Assembly: GCA_004123355.1 (NCBI GenBank)
Contig: SCHM01000001.1
Location: forward strand, 13,746,937 to 13,810,936
DNA length: 64,000 bases
Origin: Amphirosellinia nigrospora
Taxonomy: Eukaryota; Ascomycota; Sordariomycetes; Xylariales; Xylariaceae
Reading direction: 5' to 3'
In this document: positions 37,116 through 49,628 of the stretch, piece after piece
Numbering within the stretch: position 1 is the stretch's first letter
Layout: each line of letters opens with the position of its first letter
Program-made: the position numbers and the translations under genes
The notes under the pieces: model-generated
What the model saw: the letters and a program-made list of their open reading frames with translations, nothing else
The model's database searches: none
What the model was told of the DNA's origin: nothing

Positions 37116-37771
37116 GGTGATGAATCTGGTATTGCGCAGGAGCTAGAAAGAGAAATCAGAACTCTAGGCTAATTTTCCTCTACTTTTCAAATTGAAATTG
37201 CATCTCAAAGTCCAGTCAAGCCACTCTCTACAGGAGCGCATACACATCACGACAATCGTAATTCAGGTGGTCCAATGAGCATATGAAGCAGCGGGATGAC
37301 GTGGCCCCGAAGGAATGATGGTTACACCGTTTGTGAGGGCTCCGAGGGTCCTTCCAGAGCAAGTAGCGCCATGCTGACAAGATGCTTATATTACATACCC
37401 TTCACATAGTGTTACACGCAGTGTCATTGTCTAGATGTTGATCCGCCGGCGCTTACTATGCGGGTCACTTTGAAAAGAGCCGGCATGGAAATACCTAATG
37501 CTTGAATTCGCAGTACATACCCCTGTTCGGTCACTTGCTGGGAAATGTGTTTCGTACGCGAATAGGAATGGCTGACTGCCGACATTCAGTCATCGAGTTG
37601 GTTTTATTGAAGTGGTAGAAATTCATCTACCAATTTTGATGCGTGGTTCTTGCGAGCCAGCGAACTACTCATGTGAAGGCTATTGATTGGATTTTACCAT
37701 CTAGTATACACAGTTGATAACCTCGAAGCTAGTTTCTTCTCGATTTCCTGCCTTAGGCGGCATTAGACGTG
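37116..37771. promoter_or_regulatory. Bidirectional promoter region between two P450 genes
   Basis: 656 bp between divergent ATGs at 37115 (minus) and 37772 (plus). No gene. No motif that I can identify with confidence. Confidence 0.35.
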
Positions 37772-39649
37772 ATGAATTACTATACTGCCATTGCGAACGC
37801 GAAGCCTTTCGCAGCAGAACACCTATCATTAGGGTACGGGATATGGGCAGTTTTAATTCTGCTACTATCACTCTGGTTGCTCTACCAGGCTGCACTTCCG
37901 AAACCGCTCCCAGGAGTCCCCTACAGGAAGGCCTCAGCACGCAACATATTCGGCGATGTGCCGGCAATGCTATCACACATAGCCAACGAAGATGGCACAT
38001 TCATAAGTTACCTCATCAACTCACTCGAGAACCTGGACGCACCACTCGTGCAGATCTTCATCAAACCATTCGGTAAATCCCTACTAGTCCTATCCGATTA
38101 CCAGGAGGCGAGAGACATGATGGTCAACCGCATCAAGGAGTTCGACCGCTCAACCTCTTCGGGCGATTTGGTGCGGGGCCTTGGACCCCATCATCACATA
38201 CATCTCAAGACTACACCGGCTTGGCGGGCGCAACGTCGCCTCGTGCAGGACTTGATGACTCCAAGCTTTCTCCACAACGTGGCAGGCCCGGCGCTATACG
38301 AGAAGGCCAGCGCATTATTGGATCTCTGGGAAGCGAAGGCGAGAATCGCCAACAGCAGACCCTGGGTTGCCGGCGAGGATATTGATAATGTATCGATAGA
38401 CGCCGTCATGGCTTTCGCGTTCGGGAAAAAGTTTAGTGAAGCTCATAGCGCGACACTGCTGGCGCTCAACGCGATCCAAAAGATGAGCGTAACGGAAAGC
38501 ACTGCGTTGCGGGCCTCCGGAATGGGAGATAAACCCGTCGAGTTTCCAAAGCATGAGGAAGATGAGCTTCTCCGTGCGACTTTGGCGCTGGTAGCGACGG
38601 TCCAAGAGGTCCAAGGGAGTCCTTTACCAGACCTCAAATGGGCTTATGTCAACCGAAAACCACGCGTCCGTCGAGCGACGAAGATCAAGGATGCCTACAT
38701 CACGGCCGAAATCCAGGATGCTCTGAGCAGGCTCACGGATTCGGAAGAGGACTATGTCAAGTCTGCCGTCGACCACATGGTTTTCAGGGAATCCAAGCTA
38801 GCGGAGAAAGATGGCCGAGAGCCCAACTACTTCTCACCGGTGATGATGGATGAGGTACGTTGAGCAAGCAAAATATAAGTTGCTTGGCCAAAAAAAAATA
38901 ACTCATCTCAGCTGACAGAGTGAGACTAGATCTTCGGCTTCGTGATCGCGGGAAACGACACCTCGAGCACCGCGATCAGCTGGGGCTTGAAATACCTCGC
39001 CGAGAACCAACTAGCGCAGACCAGGCTACGCGCCGCCCTGAAGGCCGCATGCGCCTTGGCTGCACGCGAAGGCCGGATCCCTTCGATCGCGGAAATCATA
39101 AGCGCCAAGGCACCCTACCTCGACGCCACGATCGAAGAGACGTTGCGCTGTGGGGCTAGCGTGCCCGTCGTCGACCGGCAGGCTGTCGTCGACACGCAGC
39201 TACTCGGCTACCACGTTCCCAAGGGGACAGTGGTGACATGCCTGGTAACGGGGCCCTCGATGACGAGTGCTGCGTTTAACATTGACGCGTCGCGACGCAG
39301 CGGCAGCGGCAGCGAGAAACGTGCGCTGGCATGGAACGTAGCCGACATGGCGTCATTCAAGCCCGAGCGCTGGCTCGTAGGCGACGAGTGCGAGGGCGAC
39401 TTCGACGCGGTCGCCGGTCCTCAGCTTGCCTTTGGGCTCGGGACGCGGCAGTGTTTCGGCAAGCGACTGGCTCATCTGGAGATGCGCATCATCATGGCGC
39501 TCATCGTCTGGCGGTTCGAGCTGCTGCCCTGTCCGGCGGCGTTGTCGGGTCATGAGCCCGTTCTCATCATGACAAATAGACCGAAACATTGCTACGTCAG
39601 GCTGAGGAGGGTGCGGGAGCCGGAGGCGGAGGCGGAGGCGGTAGAATGA
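37772..39649 (+). CDS. Cytochrome P450 (second of three), intact
   Basis: Two exons, 37772-38854 and 38930-39649, with one intron of 75 bp (GTACGT..ACTAG), giving 600 residues without any frame break. The start is the ATG at 37772; an in-frame GTG just before it is not needed. N-terminal membrane helix YGIWAVLILLLSLWLLYQ, hinge PKPLPGVPY, helix C AWRAQRRLVQDLMTPSF, I helix FVIAGNDTSSTA, ExxR in EETLRCG, PERW in FKPERWL, haem loop FGLGTRQCFG. The C-terminus ends in a short Glu/Ala repeat. GC-rich third positions in exon 2. A distinct subfamily from the other two P450s. Tailoring role in the cluster inferred from its position between PKS and regulator. Confidence 0.92.
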
Positions 39650-41085
39650 TGATCATTGGCTTTTCTTTTCACGACTGTGCGCGAGCCTGCTTGGCATTTT
39701 GTTGTTACCTGCCGGTGGCGACAGTAGGTAGTGTTGATATAAGCTTTTTATTGGAACGGAGGATGTTGCCGTGCGTCAAATGTGATGCACCAACACCAAC
39801 TTGGCTTGTTATGCATTAGATGTTTTAAAGTAAACCCCAATTACCTAGGTAAGTAGGATGTAAGATGGGGGTAGGAACACAGCTACGGACCCCTAAACAT
39901 AATTGCAGCGTTGCAGCTCAGCCATGTAACCTTGGAAGTGCGTCCTAACATTGGGTATAAGAATCGAGCCTTTGGCGGAATCAAGAGTTCCAAATGATAG
40001 CACGGTATTGCCCAAATAGGTATAGAGATGCCTGCCTAGATATATAAGTAGTAGAACATGGCTAGGCGTGATTAGTACTCAAATAGTGCTAGTACAGGTA
40101 GGTAGTAGTGGTGTTCCCTTCGATTTTATATAGCCCTATTCTCCTAGAAAGCAATCGCTCTTTTATGGCACCGCCTCTTAGGATTAAATGAGGGTAACCC
40201 CCCTAGCTTACCTAAGATTGGGTAGACGTAGAATTAGTCCGCCGCAACGCCACCGGCTCAGTGGTTCGCTACTAGGTATCTAAAAAGGTTTAGCGTAGTA
40301 GAGTGTGGATTGCTTGTCAGGTTTCATAGAAGAGGCACTAGCCAATCAATATAATAGAGAGAACGTCTACACAAGGGTCTTGCATCATTCATGCGGGGTT
40401 ACTCTCAGCTTGTGAAGCCTTATCTCTATCCCTTCAAGTGGCAGATGACTTCCACGGCGGGGACAATGTACTGACTTAGGTATTTCATTAGGAGGTATGT
40501 ATACCCCGATTATTCGAGAGGTGTGTAATTAAGTTATCTTATACCTTAAAAGAACCTTAGGGATAATTAGCCTTGAGAACTCTAACTAACCCCCATTTGT
40601 AGTAGGGCCGTACCAGACGCTTGGGATTAACCATAACCACCTAGGTTAGGTAACTGTGGGGTGGTATCGAACTACCTACCTAGGTAGGTACTTAGTTAGG
40701 TACCTAGGTACTTAAGATAGAGTATTGTCAAAGGATGCTGCCATCGTCAGATTGCCACGCACGTGCAGACACCAGATACTACTGTAGATGCGGAATAGCC
40801 GCAGCCTTGATCCAAACATTCAAATATTCAAATACAGTGCGTTGGCCTTGGGGTCCAGACCGAATGCGTTACACCAGCTGCTTAGCTCAGCCCCCGCCCA
40901 ACAATGCCGCCAGTAATACCACTACTTTACCAATTCACTACTTTACCAATTGAATAAAGGGCTCATCCCTTATCTCCGGGCCAAACAAACCGCATAACTC
41001 GCCTGCGACCTTCATACTTGGGGACAATCATCAAGCTGCCCGGAAAGGAACGGCGCCTATTACTGTGGACGGCGAAGCGAGCACT
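39650..41085. other. Intergenic with dense CCTAGG palindromes
   Basis: 1.4 kb without a supported gene. Rich in short palindromic TACCTAGGTA-type words, for example near 39843, 40641 and a cluster at 40672-40712. Separates the P450 from the regulator gene and should contain its promoter. Confidence 0.4.
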
Positions 41086-42240
41086 ATGGGGACGACCACG
41101 AAAGAAGAAGCCCTCGCTCGGCGTCGCGCGCAGAATCGGGAAGCCCAACGCAAGTTTCGCGGTCAGTATAGATGATGAGGGCTCCTCTGCTTTTCCCTGC
41201 AAGTCAAATGAAAATGACTAAATGACTGACGTGTTCTTTGTTCGGACATCTAGAGAAGCAGAGCCAGCTAAAAGAGAAGGCATCGGCGGCTGAGCGGGAA
41301 CAAGAACAGAACCGCGCCAATGCAGATGCCAACCCCAGTGCTTCGTTCTTGTCCAGCTATCTGGCTCCCAGCGCCGATTTGCTATCGGAAAACTTGGCGC
41401 TTCCGACGCCCGAAGACGAGATGGGCCGAGCGGTTGTTTCATCACATCAGGCCTAAGGCTGTTGGGCAACTACACTCTACTGGACTCGTTCGACATGGAA
41501 GGCTGTGCCAAAGTGCCGCAAGCCACGAATGAGGAGGGCTTCTGGGGATGGGTACGCCATCGCCCACCGTGGACGGCCAGCACACCGCCGACGTCGCGAC
41601 CGCACCGAGTCAAAATAGCGAGTCACCTCATTGGACAACATTCCCACCTGACGAAGCGAGGAATGCGACTATTCCGGGTCGCGGCCGAGCCAACAGTAGG
41701 GGATACAGCAGCAAACGCCGCGGAGCAGCGGGGCCATCCCACACCTGCAGACACCCGCGTCCTCTATCATGGAAGTGGACCACCTCGGGGACGCTATTCC
41801 GGACGAGAATTCAAAATCGCGAGGATGGATGAGCCCATTACATATTGCGGCACGGAACGGGCATGACCGCATAGTGCGCATGTTACTAGAACACAAGGGC
41901 GACAGCAACGAGCTGGACAGCGACGGGCTGACGCCTCTGTTCTACGCACCATCGGCGGACACGAGCACGTCGTCACCTTGCTGCTGGACACGGGGCGCTG
42001 GTCAGCAGCACCGACAGCGAGGGACGGACGGTGCTCCACCTGGCCGTCATCCACCGCCGCGAGAGCGTTCTCAAGGCGCTCTTGAACCACTGTGTGGGCA
42101 ATCAGGCCCTGATCGACTGCTATAATAACGCTGGCAGGACCCCGCTGCATGTGGCCGTCGACATTGACTTCGAGGCTGGCGTTAGCGTGCTGCTGGAGCA
42201 CGGCGCCAATCTGAACTTCAAAGCCCGTAAGGCGCCCTGA
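41086..42240 (+). CDS. bANK transcription factor: bZIP-type basic region plus ankyrin repeats (TOXE-like), frameshifted
   Basis: The ATG at 41086 opens MGTTTKEEALARRRAQNREAQRKFR, a bZIP-type basic region with the N-x7-R signature, interrupted by an intron (41162-41253) and followed by EKQSQLKEKASAAEREQEQ, which has no leucine heptads. After a low-complexity middle (about 41340-41760), ankyrin repeats follow: MSPLHIAARNGHDRIVRMLLEH, GLTPLFYA, RTVLHLAVIHRRESVLKALL and RTPLHVAVDIDFEAGVSVLLEHGA. This basic-plus-ankyrin layout without zipper is that of TOXE, which controls the HC-toxin genes of Cochliobolus carbonum, and of related cluster regulators. It is therefore the likely pathway-specific activator here. 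The frame slips three or four times (about 41455, 41560, 41750, 41995), the last explained by one G lost from a G-run. Confidence 0.8.
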
Positions 42241-43262
42241 GGTAAGAAGAGTAAGACGAACCCCCGGCTTGCGGGCCACCTCATCACGGGCCACCTAGCC
42301 AATTTATAGCCATAGTAATAATATCAGTTAAGTATAAATAAGTCATTCGGTTGTATAAATCACTCGCTTACATATACGTTACCTAATAAATTGTATCAAA
42401 AAAATACACATCTATTAAAATACCCGGTAGCGCCAAGCAAGTTGTTACTAAAATAGAAAGCTTTACCGTTAATAGTAAACTATCCATTTTAAATACGGTG
42501 AAAATTAAAATGCTACGTATTTTAATTTTAGTTTACGTAAGCGTAGCTATATTAGCTTCGTATTCGTATATAGTACCCGTTAGTAACTATCTTTATTATT
42601 GTAGTGCGTAAGCTATACAGTTTATATAAGTATAAATACGTTGTGGTTGATGCTTCGATTTAGACTCTAACTAATGGCAGCTTTGTAGAGTCCGTATAGG
42701 CCAATCAGCGCGTTGTAGAGAAATTTATACTTTTAGGGGTTACCGTTAGAACTTCTTAATCTTTACCTTCCTTACACTTGATTGTCGTTGCCAATACGTG
42801 TTCGGAAAGGTAAAGCTTTCCAATAAATAAAGTTTACCCTTCTCAACCTGTGCCGCGCTACCCTCATTAATATAGTGCCTCTAACATCAATACAACGAAC
42901 TACCTACTACATAAGTAAGTACTCTTTTTAGTCCAACATGCTCTGACTTGACTGATTACAACTATGCCGACAGTATACGCACTCTCGTCCCAACGAGATA
43001 TAATAAGATTCCATGAATACCGGGGCTGTCTAGTGAGTTTAATTTAACTTTACCTTATGAAATGGCGACGAAACTAGGTACCTAACAAAACATCCGGAGC
43101 TCGCCCAAAGGACAAGACAATACAATCACCTCAGAATCACCGATTGTCAAGACGAACCCTACTATGTGCAAAGAAGAACAGACCTCCATGGGAGGTAATA
43201 TGATAAACAGCTGGTACATAAGTAATATACGCCGATAGGGGAATGAGAAGCGGTCAGTTCCT
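42241..43262. other. AT-rich intergenic stretch
   Basis: 42300-42660 is clearly more AT-rich than its surroundings, with repeated TACGTA/TTTTAA words, and may be a small RIP-affected relic. No gene supported. Confidence 0.35.
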
Positions 43263-45066
43263 TCACGCGCGACACAGTCTTCCATCCGCGGCCGGCTTCC
43301 AATACACGTCCGAGCCAACCGCCGTATTGGCCCAAAAAAGGTGATTCGGATCCCACTTGTTCTTAAGGCGCAGCAGCTCGTCATAGTTGGCGCCGAAATA
43401 GTCAGTCTTCCAATTCGGGCTATCGTAGGTTGCTTCGTTGAGGTAGGCCCCGCCCCCGGCGTCACTCTGCGCAGCTCGTCCTGCCATGTGTTGAGCTGCG
43501 CCTGGCCGAGGCGGATCTGAGCCCAGTCGGCGTCCTCGGTGAGCGGGATCCCGATCGTCGTGGTGAAGAGGGAGTCGCGCCAGGCCGGCAGCACCGAGTT
43601 CGAGGACGCCGAGTTGCCTACGCGCGCGTGCGACACGTCTGCCGATATGCCGGTGATGGCGCTCCCGCCGACGCTGGAACTGTTCACCGCGATGTCCTTG
43701 AAGGCGGCCATCAGCGCCGGCAGGTCCTGCTGCACCGTCTTGTGCGGGATCAGCCGGCCGCCGATCGTGTTGTTCGTGTCGTAGAACTGCGTGGCCCAGG
43801 CGTTGTAGTGCGACAGGAATCCCGGGTGCTGATTCGCGACGTTGTTGACGAGCGTCACGTTCAGCGCGGCCGCCTTGGCGAAGAATGGCTGAAGAGCTGC
43901 CGTCAGCTCGGCTGCGGTGTGGTCTGGGTAGCTGGCGTACTCTAGCTGGAAGCTGAGCGCCGTGAAAGCCCAGAGCGTACCGAAGCCGTCGAGTTCGTTC
44001 AACGTCAATAGGTGTTCCAGCCAGGCCGAGATAGCTTTCCAATAGTTGTCGCCCGCGTTCACGAACGAGAACCCGCCACCGGCAATCGGTCCGTCCTTGA
44101 ACACCTTGACCGTCACGGATACAAGGACGGCGTAATTGCCGGGCCCACCACCGGCAATCGCCCAGTACAAGTCGGAGTTCTTGCTCGGTGAGGCGGTCGT
44201 GTGAGTTCCATCGGCCGTCACCACTTCGTACTCCAGTATTTGGTCTACGCCAAGGCCGTACTTCGCTCCCAGCGGGCCGTGACCCCTGATTGTACGAAGC
44301 CTCCCGCGCCGACGGTGGACAGGAGCCACCTACGGCGCGATAGCCTACCTTGTCGGCTGCTGCGTACATTTCTATGTTGGTTATGCCTGCCCCAATGCGC
44401 ATCGCCGCGCCTCGCCATGTTTTCCCCTTGTATTGAGGGATGAAAATCGTCTGCTTCAGATTATGAGTCCACAGCGAAAGGGCACCCTGGCCGGATGAAC
44501 GTCCTAGGAAATCATGTCCTGTACTTTTGATCACGAGCCTGATGTTATTCTTCTGCGCGAACTTTACACCTGCTATCACATCCTGGGCACCGGAGACGTT
44601 GATCGCGTACGTGGGTAGATTGCCCAGTGTGCATGTGCTTCCGCTGGCAACATTGAAGGACTACATGACCTGTTCATCCAATACGGCGACATGACGTTTA
44701 CTGGGTCATCCAGACTTTGGCATTTATTAGCATTTTACCGCGCATCGCACAACGTTGTCGATGGCTCTATACTGACAAGGTATTCAAGAAAGTCCATTCG
44801 TTCTGAAGAGTGGTACACTGTGCCTGGGCTGAAGCGGTCAAGTGTGACCCGTAGCATATCTGGCCCAAGGGGGTACCTTGTATCAGTCTACCCTCGATTG
44901 TGGTGTTCAACCGATTCCAAACACTCATTCCGGGCCATTCTGTATCTCCGGGTAGATAACGACAAGATATTGATGCATAGCTATCGTCTCGGGCTACTGG
45001 TGAGGCGGTAGCTAATTGAAATATAGCCCAAAGGGCCGCCACAGCCCTCGGGCCGCTAGAGACCAT
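43263..45066 (-). CDS. Secreted FAD-linked oxidase, berberine-bridge-enzyme type (bicovalent FAD)
   Basis: The ATG at 45066 starts a signal peptide (MVSSGPRAVAALWAIFQLATA), then CRYLPGDTEWPGMSVWN, typical of secreted fungal BBE-like proteins. After an intron region (about 44660-44770) come GSTCTLGNLPTYAINVS, the PCMH FAD domain with the 8-alpha-histidyl site in KSTGHDFLGRSSG, and the second FAD attachment Cys in YRAVGGSCP. Then LGVDQILEYEVVTADG, the substrate domain, and the BBE C-terminus YLNEATYDSPNW ... LKNKWDPNHLFW, ending at 43263. Such enzymes oxidise alcohols, amines or C-H bonds and some fungal ones trigger cyclisation. Frame slips near 44655, 44325, 44290 and 43470 sit in or next to short runs; otherwise complete. 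Confidence 0.82.
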
Positions 45067-46336
45067 TATCTGCGCTGGAATCTAAAGATTGAAAAAAAGT
45101 TGATTTGGGGCCAAGGAAGAAGAATTCGCAACAGCTCTGATTCCCAGAATATTTCGGCAAAGCTGATCGAGAAGCAGCCTATATTTGAATCGGCAGCAAG
45201 ATCCTTCGGTCAAACGGCAATTGGCTAACCAGGCAGAATTTAGCCATAAGCTGTAAAACGAGGCCATGGGGCTGAATCTAGCGTCGAAATCCTTCACAAC
45301 ACGAAGTCTAAACATAGGCCCCTGATGACGACTTGCATCCGTCGACCCCTGAGAGCCAAAGTAGTCGAACCACCTGCTGTAAACGGGCGATTCAAAACGC
45401 CACCTACAGCCTGATTCTATTTTCATCTTATTCTAGTTCGAGAGAGTTGGGCATATCAACCACGAGCGCTGGCACAGATAAACGAGTTCCATGCTGAACA
45501 TGCTATCTACCCGAAATGGTTGGGCTTGATATCGCACGATGTAGCACAATGCTAACTACTTCTATAGAAACCCACGTACCTACGTACATTGGCAAGACCT
45601 GATGGAGATTGAAGGATTATACCGCCGCATGCATGATTGCAACAATACCTCGAAGTAGACATCCTCGCGTGGTCGGTCTCCTGAAAATAATTCCAAGTAC
45701 TGCCCCTGGCGTGGAAATAACCACACGAACATCTCGAGGGACTAGCTACGGACTCTGCACGGTACTAGTCACACCATTGATCGCTTCAATGACCTATAAG
45801 ATTCGTTATGTAATGGTTTCTAAATCCATTACTACTAGGAGGATTTTCGTAGTTGAGCCACGTGGGCGACTAGGTGTTACTCTGTGCTGACGACCTCCGA
45901 CTTAACAGTTTAGCTGAGCTGTACCATTATCAGATCTTCCGGCGTCTACCACGTGGGAAGTTCCGATACCTAAGTTATTTGCAAGGGTTAATATTTGCGC
46001 CGAGCGATCTAGGACCCATCGTAAGCATCGTAAGCGATCATGCTTACATAGTGGGGAACCGTCCGGGGCTGCTGCAGCGTCAGGGTCGAACCCCTTTTTG
46101 GTTAATCAAGATCGTGACGTGCATTCACACCCTCTCGTTGTCTTGTTACGATCATGAGCGTAGATGGCGAATGACTCGTCGGGGGGATAATGAAAGTGTC
46201 AGCTATGGAAATATTGAAGGTTATATAGTATACTATCATTTGGACAACCGACAGGCTGTGCCGGGGAATATACGTTCGCACGCAAGAGACAAAAGTTGTT
46301 GTCGGCCATTAGTCCTTGCGGACCTCAACGAGAGCC
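45067..46336. other. Divergent spacer between BBE oxidase and third P450
   Basis: 1.27 kb with only unconvincing short open frames on both strands. Should contain the promoters of both flanking genes; no clear motif. Confidence 0.35.
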
Positions 46337-48487
46337 ATGTCAACTACGTTCGAACTTGTTAGTTCTCTGTTCCGAAGCAATCGGCCCACTGGTCGAGATG
46401 TCCTACCCAACCATGGTCTGGGCTGGCGCAGTTTTGCCGGCATTCTGGCCTTGGGTTACATCAGTTACATAGCTTGTCTATGGTTCTACAGACGTGCGCA
46501 TTCTGCCCTTTCCATTCGGAATTTTTTAATTCATATGCGCCTTAAGAGTTGACTAAATAAGACAGTGTATTTGCACCCGCTCTCGAAAATCCCGGGTCCC
46601 AGATTAGCCGGTGAGTGGCTCATCGTATTCATGAATAGGGACAAATAACCAAGTTGTCTGACAACTTGTTGCAGCAATCACATACTGGCCTGAGATATAT
46701 CACGATGTAATCCAGGGCGGCAAGTTCTTCCTTGCCATCGACGAGATGCACGCAAAATATGGTGTGTACAAATGCATTCGAACTTTGACTGTCAATCTTC
46801 ATCTACACTGACATCTCTAATTTCGATGATAGGCCCCATCGTTCGTATTAACCCTGATGAGGTTCACCTCGACGATCCAGAGATGCTCGACGTAATCTTC
46901 CAGGCGCAGGGAGAAGAACAAACAAGCCTGAAGTTATTGGGAAGAGAACGGGGAGTACGTCACCGATCCCCCTTTGACGAGCGCTTTGCGCAACTCCACT
47001 GACCATGCGCATATGTTCCTTAGCCCCCAACTCGATGGTGGCAACAGTGGACCACGATATGCACCGAAGGCGCAGAAATGCAGTCAACGCCTTCTTCAGC
47101 TCGGCGTCCATCCGGCGTCTGGAACCCATCATGCAGGAGCACATGGAGCGGATGTTGACCAAGATCGCCGAATATGGGCGAAGCGGCGGCCCCGTACAGC
47201 TGCATCACCTGTTCAGGGCGTGCACGAGCGACGTCATCACCACGTACGCCTTTGGGGATTCTTTCGGGTTCCTAGACGAGCCGGATCTCGGACATCCTTA
47301 TTTCGAGGCCGGATTACTTTTTCGGTCTTACTCTCTTTGGCCATGCCACTTGGCTGGCTGTTTTCATGCAGTCCCTGCCTATCTGGGCCATTGCTATCTT
47401 CGTACCTTCTCTGAGGGAGCTTTGGAAGAAGCAGAGTGTGAGTCTTGCTCCTTTAATAACTCTCGATCCCGGGGGGCGAACAGCGATGCAGGAACTGACC
47501 ACAGGTTTTCGTTGTGGCAGTGGTGGACCGATAAAGTTCGCGAGATCAGAAACTCACCGAACCCTGAGAGGATCAAGAGCACCATATTCGAGGGCATCTT
47601 AAATAGTTCGCTTCCGGATGATGAAAAGACAGATGCCAGACTAGCTGCCGAGGCGCAACTAGTGGTTTTCGCTGGTGAAGGCACTACCGGTAATTATATA
47701 ATACCTCTGCCCTGACATCCAATCCTTGGAAATTATTCCCTGGACATACTAATGCATGAGACTGATGGAATTGAATCCCAGCCTACAGTCTTACAGCCGC
47801 CGTATACGAACTCCTAGCCAACCCCCACGAGCTAACGAAACTCCGGGGGGAGTTGAAGGCAGCGATCTCGAAGCCAGGCGACAACATGATCCCTCTGATC
47901 TCGCAGATCGAGAGCCTGCCATATCTCAACGCCGTCATCAACGAGGTAGTCCGCCTGCACCCGGGTGTCATGAACCGGCAGCCGCGAATCTCGCCAGATC
48001 TCCCTGTCGCTTACCATGATAAGAGGCGGGCCAGAGATTACATCCTGCCACCCGGAACGCTGGTGACCATGTCGCCGCTCACCATGCATATGAAGCCCGA
48101 GGTGTTTGATGACCCTTACACTTTTCGCCCCCAGCGGTGGATTGATAACCCCAAAATTGCCCGGGGATTCCTTGGGTTCTCTCGCGGGTCAAGAAGCTGT
48201 CTTGGGTATGTCATCTTAATTTGACCCCTTCATTTTATCAGTCATCCCTTCCATTACTAACGGAGCGGCGGGTTTCCCACTTCAATAGGATGAATTTGGC
48301 ACGAAAGGAGATGGGCATGGTTCTCGCGGCCCTATTCAGCAAGTATGATGTCTACCGTGGCCAGGATGGCCCCAGCATGGAATTGTTTGACACGCAACGT
48401 GCTAGAGACATTGACCCTAATAGCGACTTTGTCATCCCTGTCCCTGCGACTGGTAGCAAAGGGCTGCAAGTCAAGATCCGAGAATGA
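46337..48487 (+). CDS. Cytochrome P450 (third), trichodiene-oxygenase-like layout
   Basis: The ATG at 46337 opens an N-terminus with one membrane helix (FAGILALGYISYIACLWFY), then after an intron the hinge LHPLSKIPGPRLA. Further exons carry ITYWPEIYHDVIQGGKFF, PIVRINPDEVHLDDPE, the helix-C segment DHDMHRRRRNAVNAFFSS, the I helix VVFAGEGTT, ExxR in NEVVRLHP, FRPQRW and the haem loop FSRGSRSCLG. The final exon, MNLARKEMGMVLAALFSKYDVY through DSDFVIP-like residues, ends at 48487. About six introns. The order and wording of motifs resemble the CYP58/Tri4-like fungal group, but that assignment is only by impression. One frame slip near 47310 (GAGGCCGG) and possibly one near 46960. Likely another tailoring oxidase of the cluster. 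Confidence 0.82.
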
Positions 48488-49628
48488 TATGTCTAATTAG
48501 AGGAATTGATTACTCTATCTCGCGATGCTATTTTTTTGTTGAAGTTCATGTCGTATCTCCGCCTTCTCCTACAAGAAAGATGCAACGTGGAACAATTTGG
48601 CACCGTGGAGAATCCAGTGTTAGAGGATTGATGCCTAGGTATAGGTACCTTATCAACAGAAGGAAACCCCCCTAGCTTACCCGAGAGGCCCGCGCGCGAA
48701 GTACCAAAATCCAACATTCTTTTTAAACATTTTGACCTTTGGGAAGTATTCGTTCAATTTCAACTTTGGCCTAAGAAAAAGCAAATATATTTGGCCGTTT
48801 GTTTTATGAGTTTAGAAAGAGTTTATAAGGCTCGCGTTCTAGGTTATTACTAAAAAGGTGTTGGATTTAACGCCAGAATTCAAGGGGGTTTGCCGTCGGT
48901 TTGTCCGATCACTCTTGATGCCATTGTTATAGAAGTGGGCGCATGTGCTAAGTGGTTCTACAGGCCTACAGGGCCCACCACACAACCCTACTATCTATAT
49001 TATATTTTCGGTGCACTTAAGCTACGTATACGATACGTTATTTTCCTACCTACTACCTTTATTTTTTAGGTAGTTAGGTAGTTAGTTAGTTAGCTGTTTT
49101 TGTTTGTTTTTTTTTGTTTTTTAGTTAGTATGGGCAGGTGCAGGCTAGTGTTCGAGGCTTCTACGAGGCGTATACGGGGCGTATACGACTCGTCAAAGCC
49201 GCGACTGCCAATCGAAAACTAGCCTGTACCGCTCACGCTCCCCAATACTAGTACTTTCCCTACCAAAACAAGTGCCCTGAAGTGTGCTGTAGATGTGAGG
49301 AAAATGTGCCCGAAGTAGGATGGGCTCAAGTCGGAGGAATATTTGGTCCGCGTCAATAGATGACAGGATTAGGTAATACACCTTTATCAAAGTACCTAGG
49401 TACTGGAAACAATCGTTTGTACTACCATCAGCTCTTGTAGTTCCACTACTAACTATTCATATCTACGTTTTTCAAATAAACACACAATGAAGCCGTATGG
49501 AAGCAGGCCCTTAGCGTTTTCATATCTCCCTAAATTGATTTACTTCCTATCTTGTAACTAACTTACTCTATTCTATCGATCTCTTTCATCACTCCGTAGT
49601 GCCAACACCGGCTTCAAAGGCTTATATC
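48488..49628. other. Intergenic, low-complexity T-rich patch
   Basis: No gene supported. A T-rich low-complexity patch with TAGTTAGTTAG repeats lies at 49060-49130, and a CCTAGG palindrome at about 49395. Holds the promoter of the efflux pump. Confidence 0.35.

Noticed and set aside
43263-44579. 438-codon minus-strand frame taken as one intact protein
   Set aside because: Only its two ends match the FAD oxidase; the middle is an out-of-frame translation between two frame slips.
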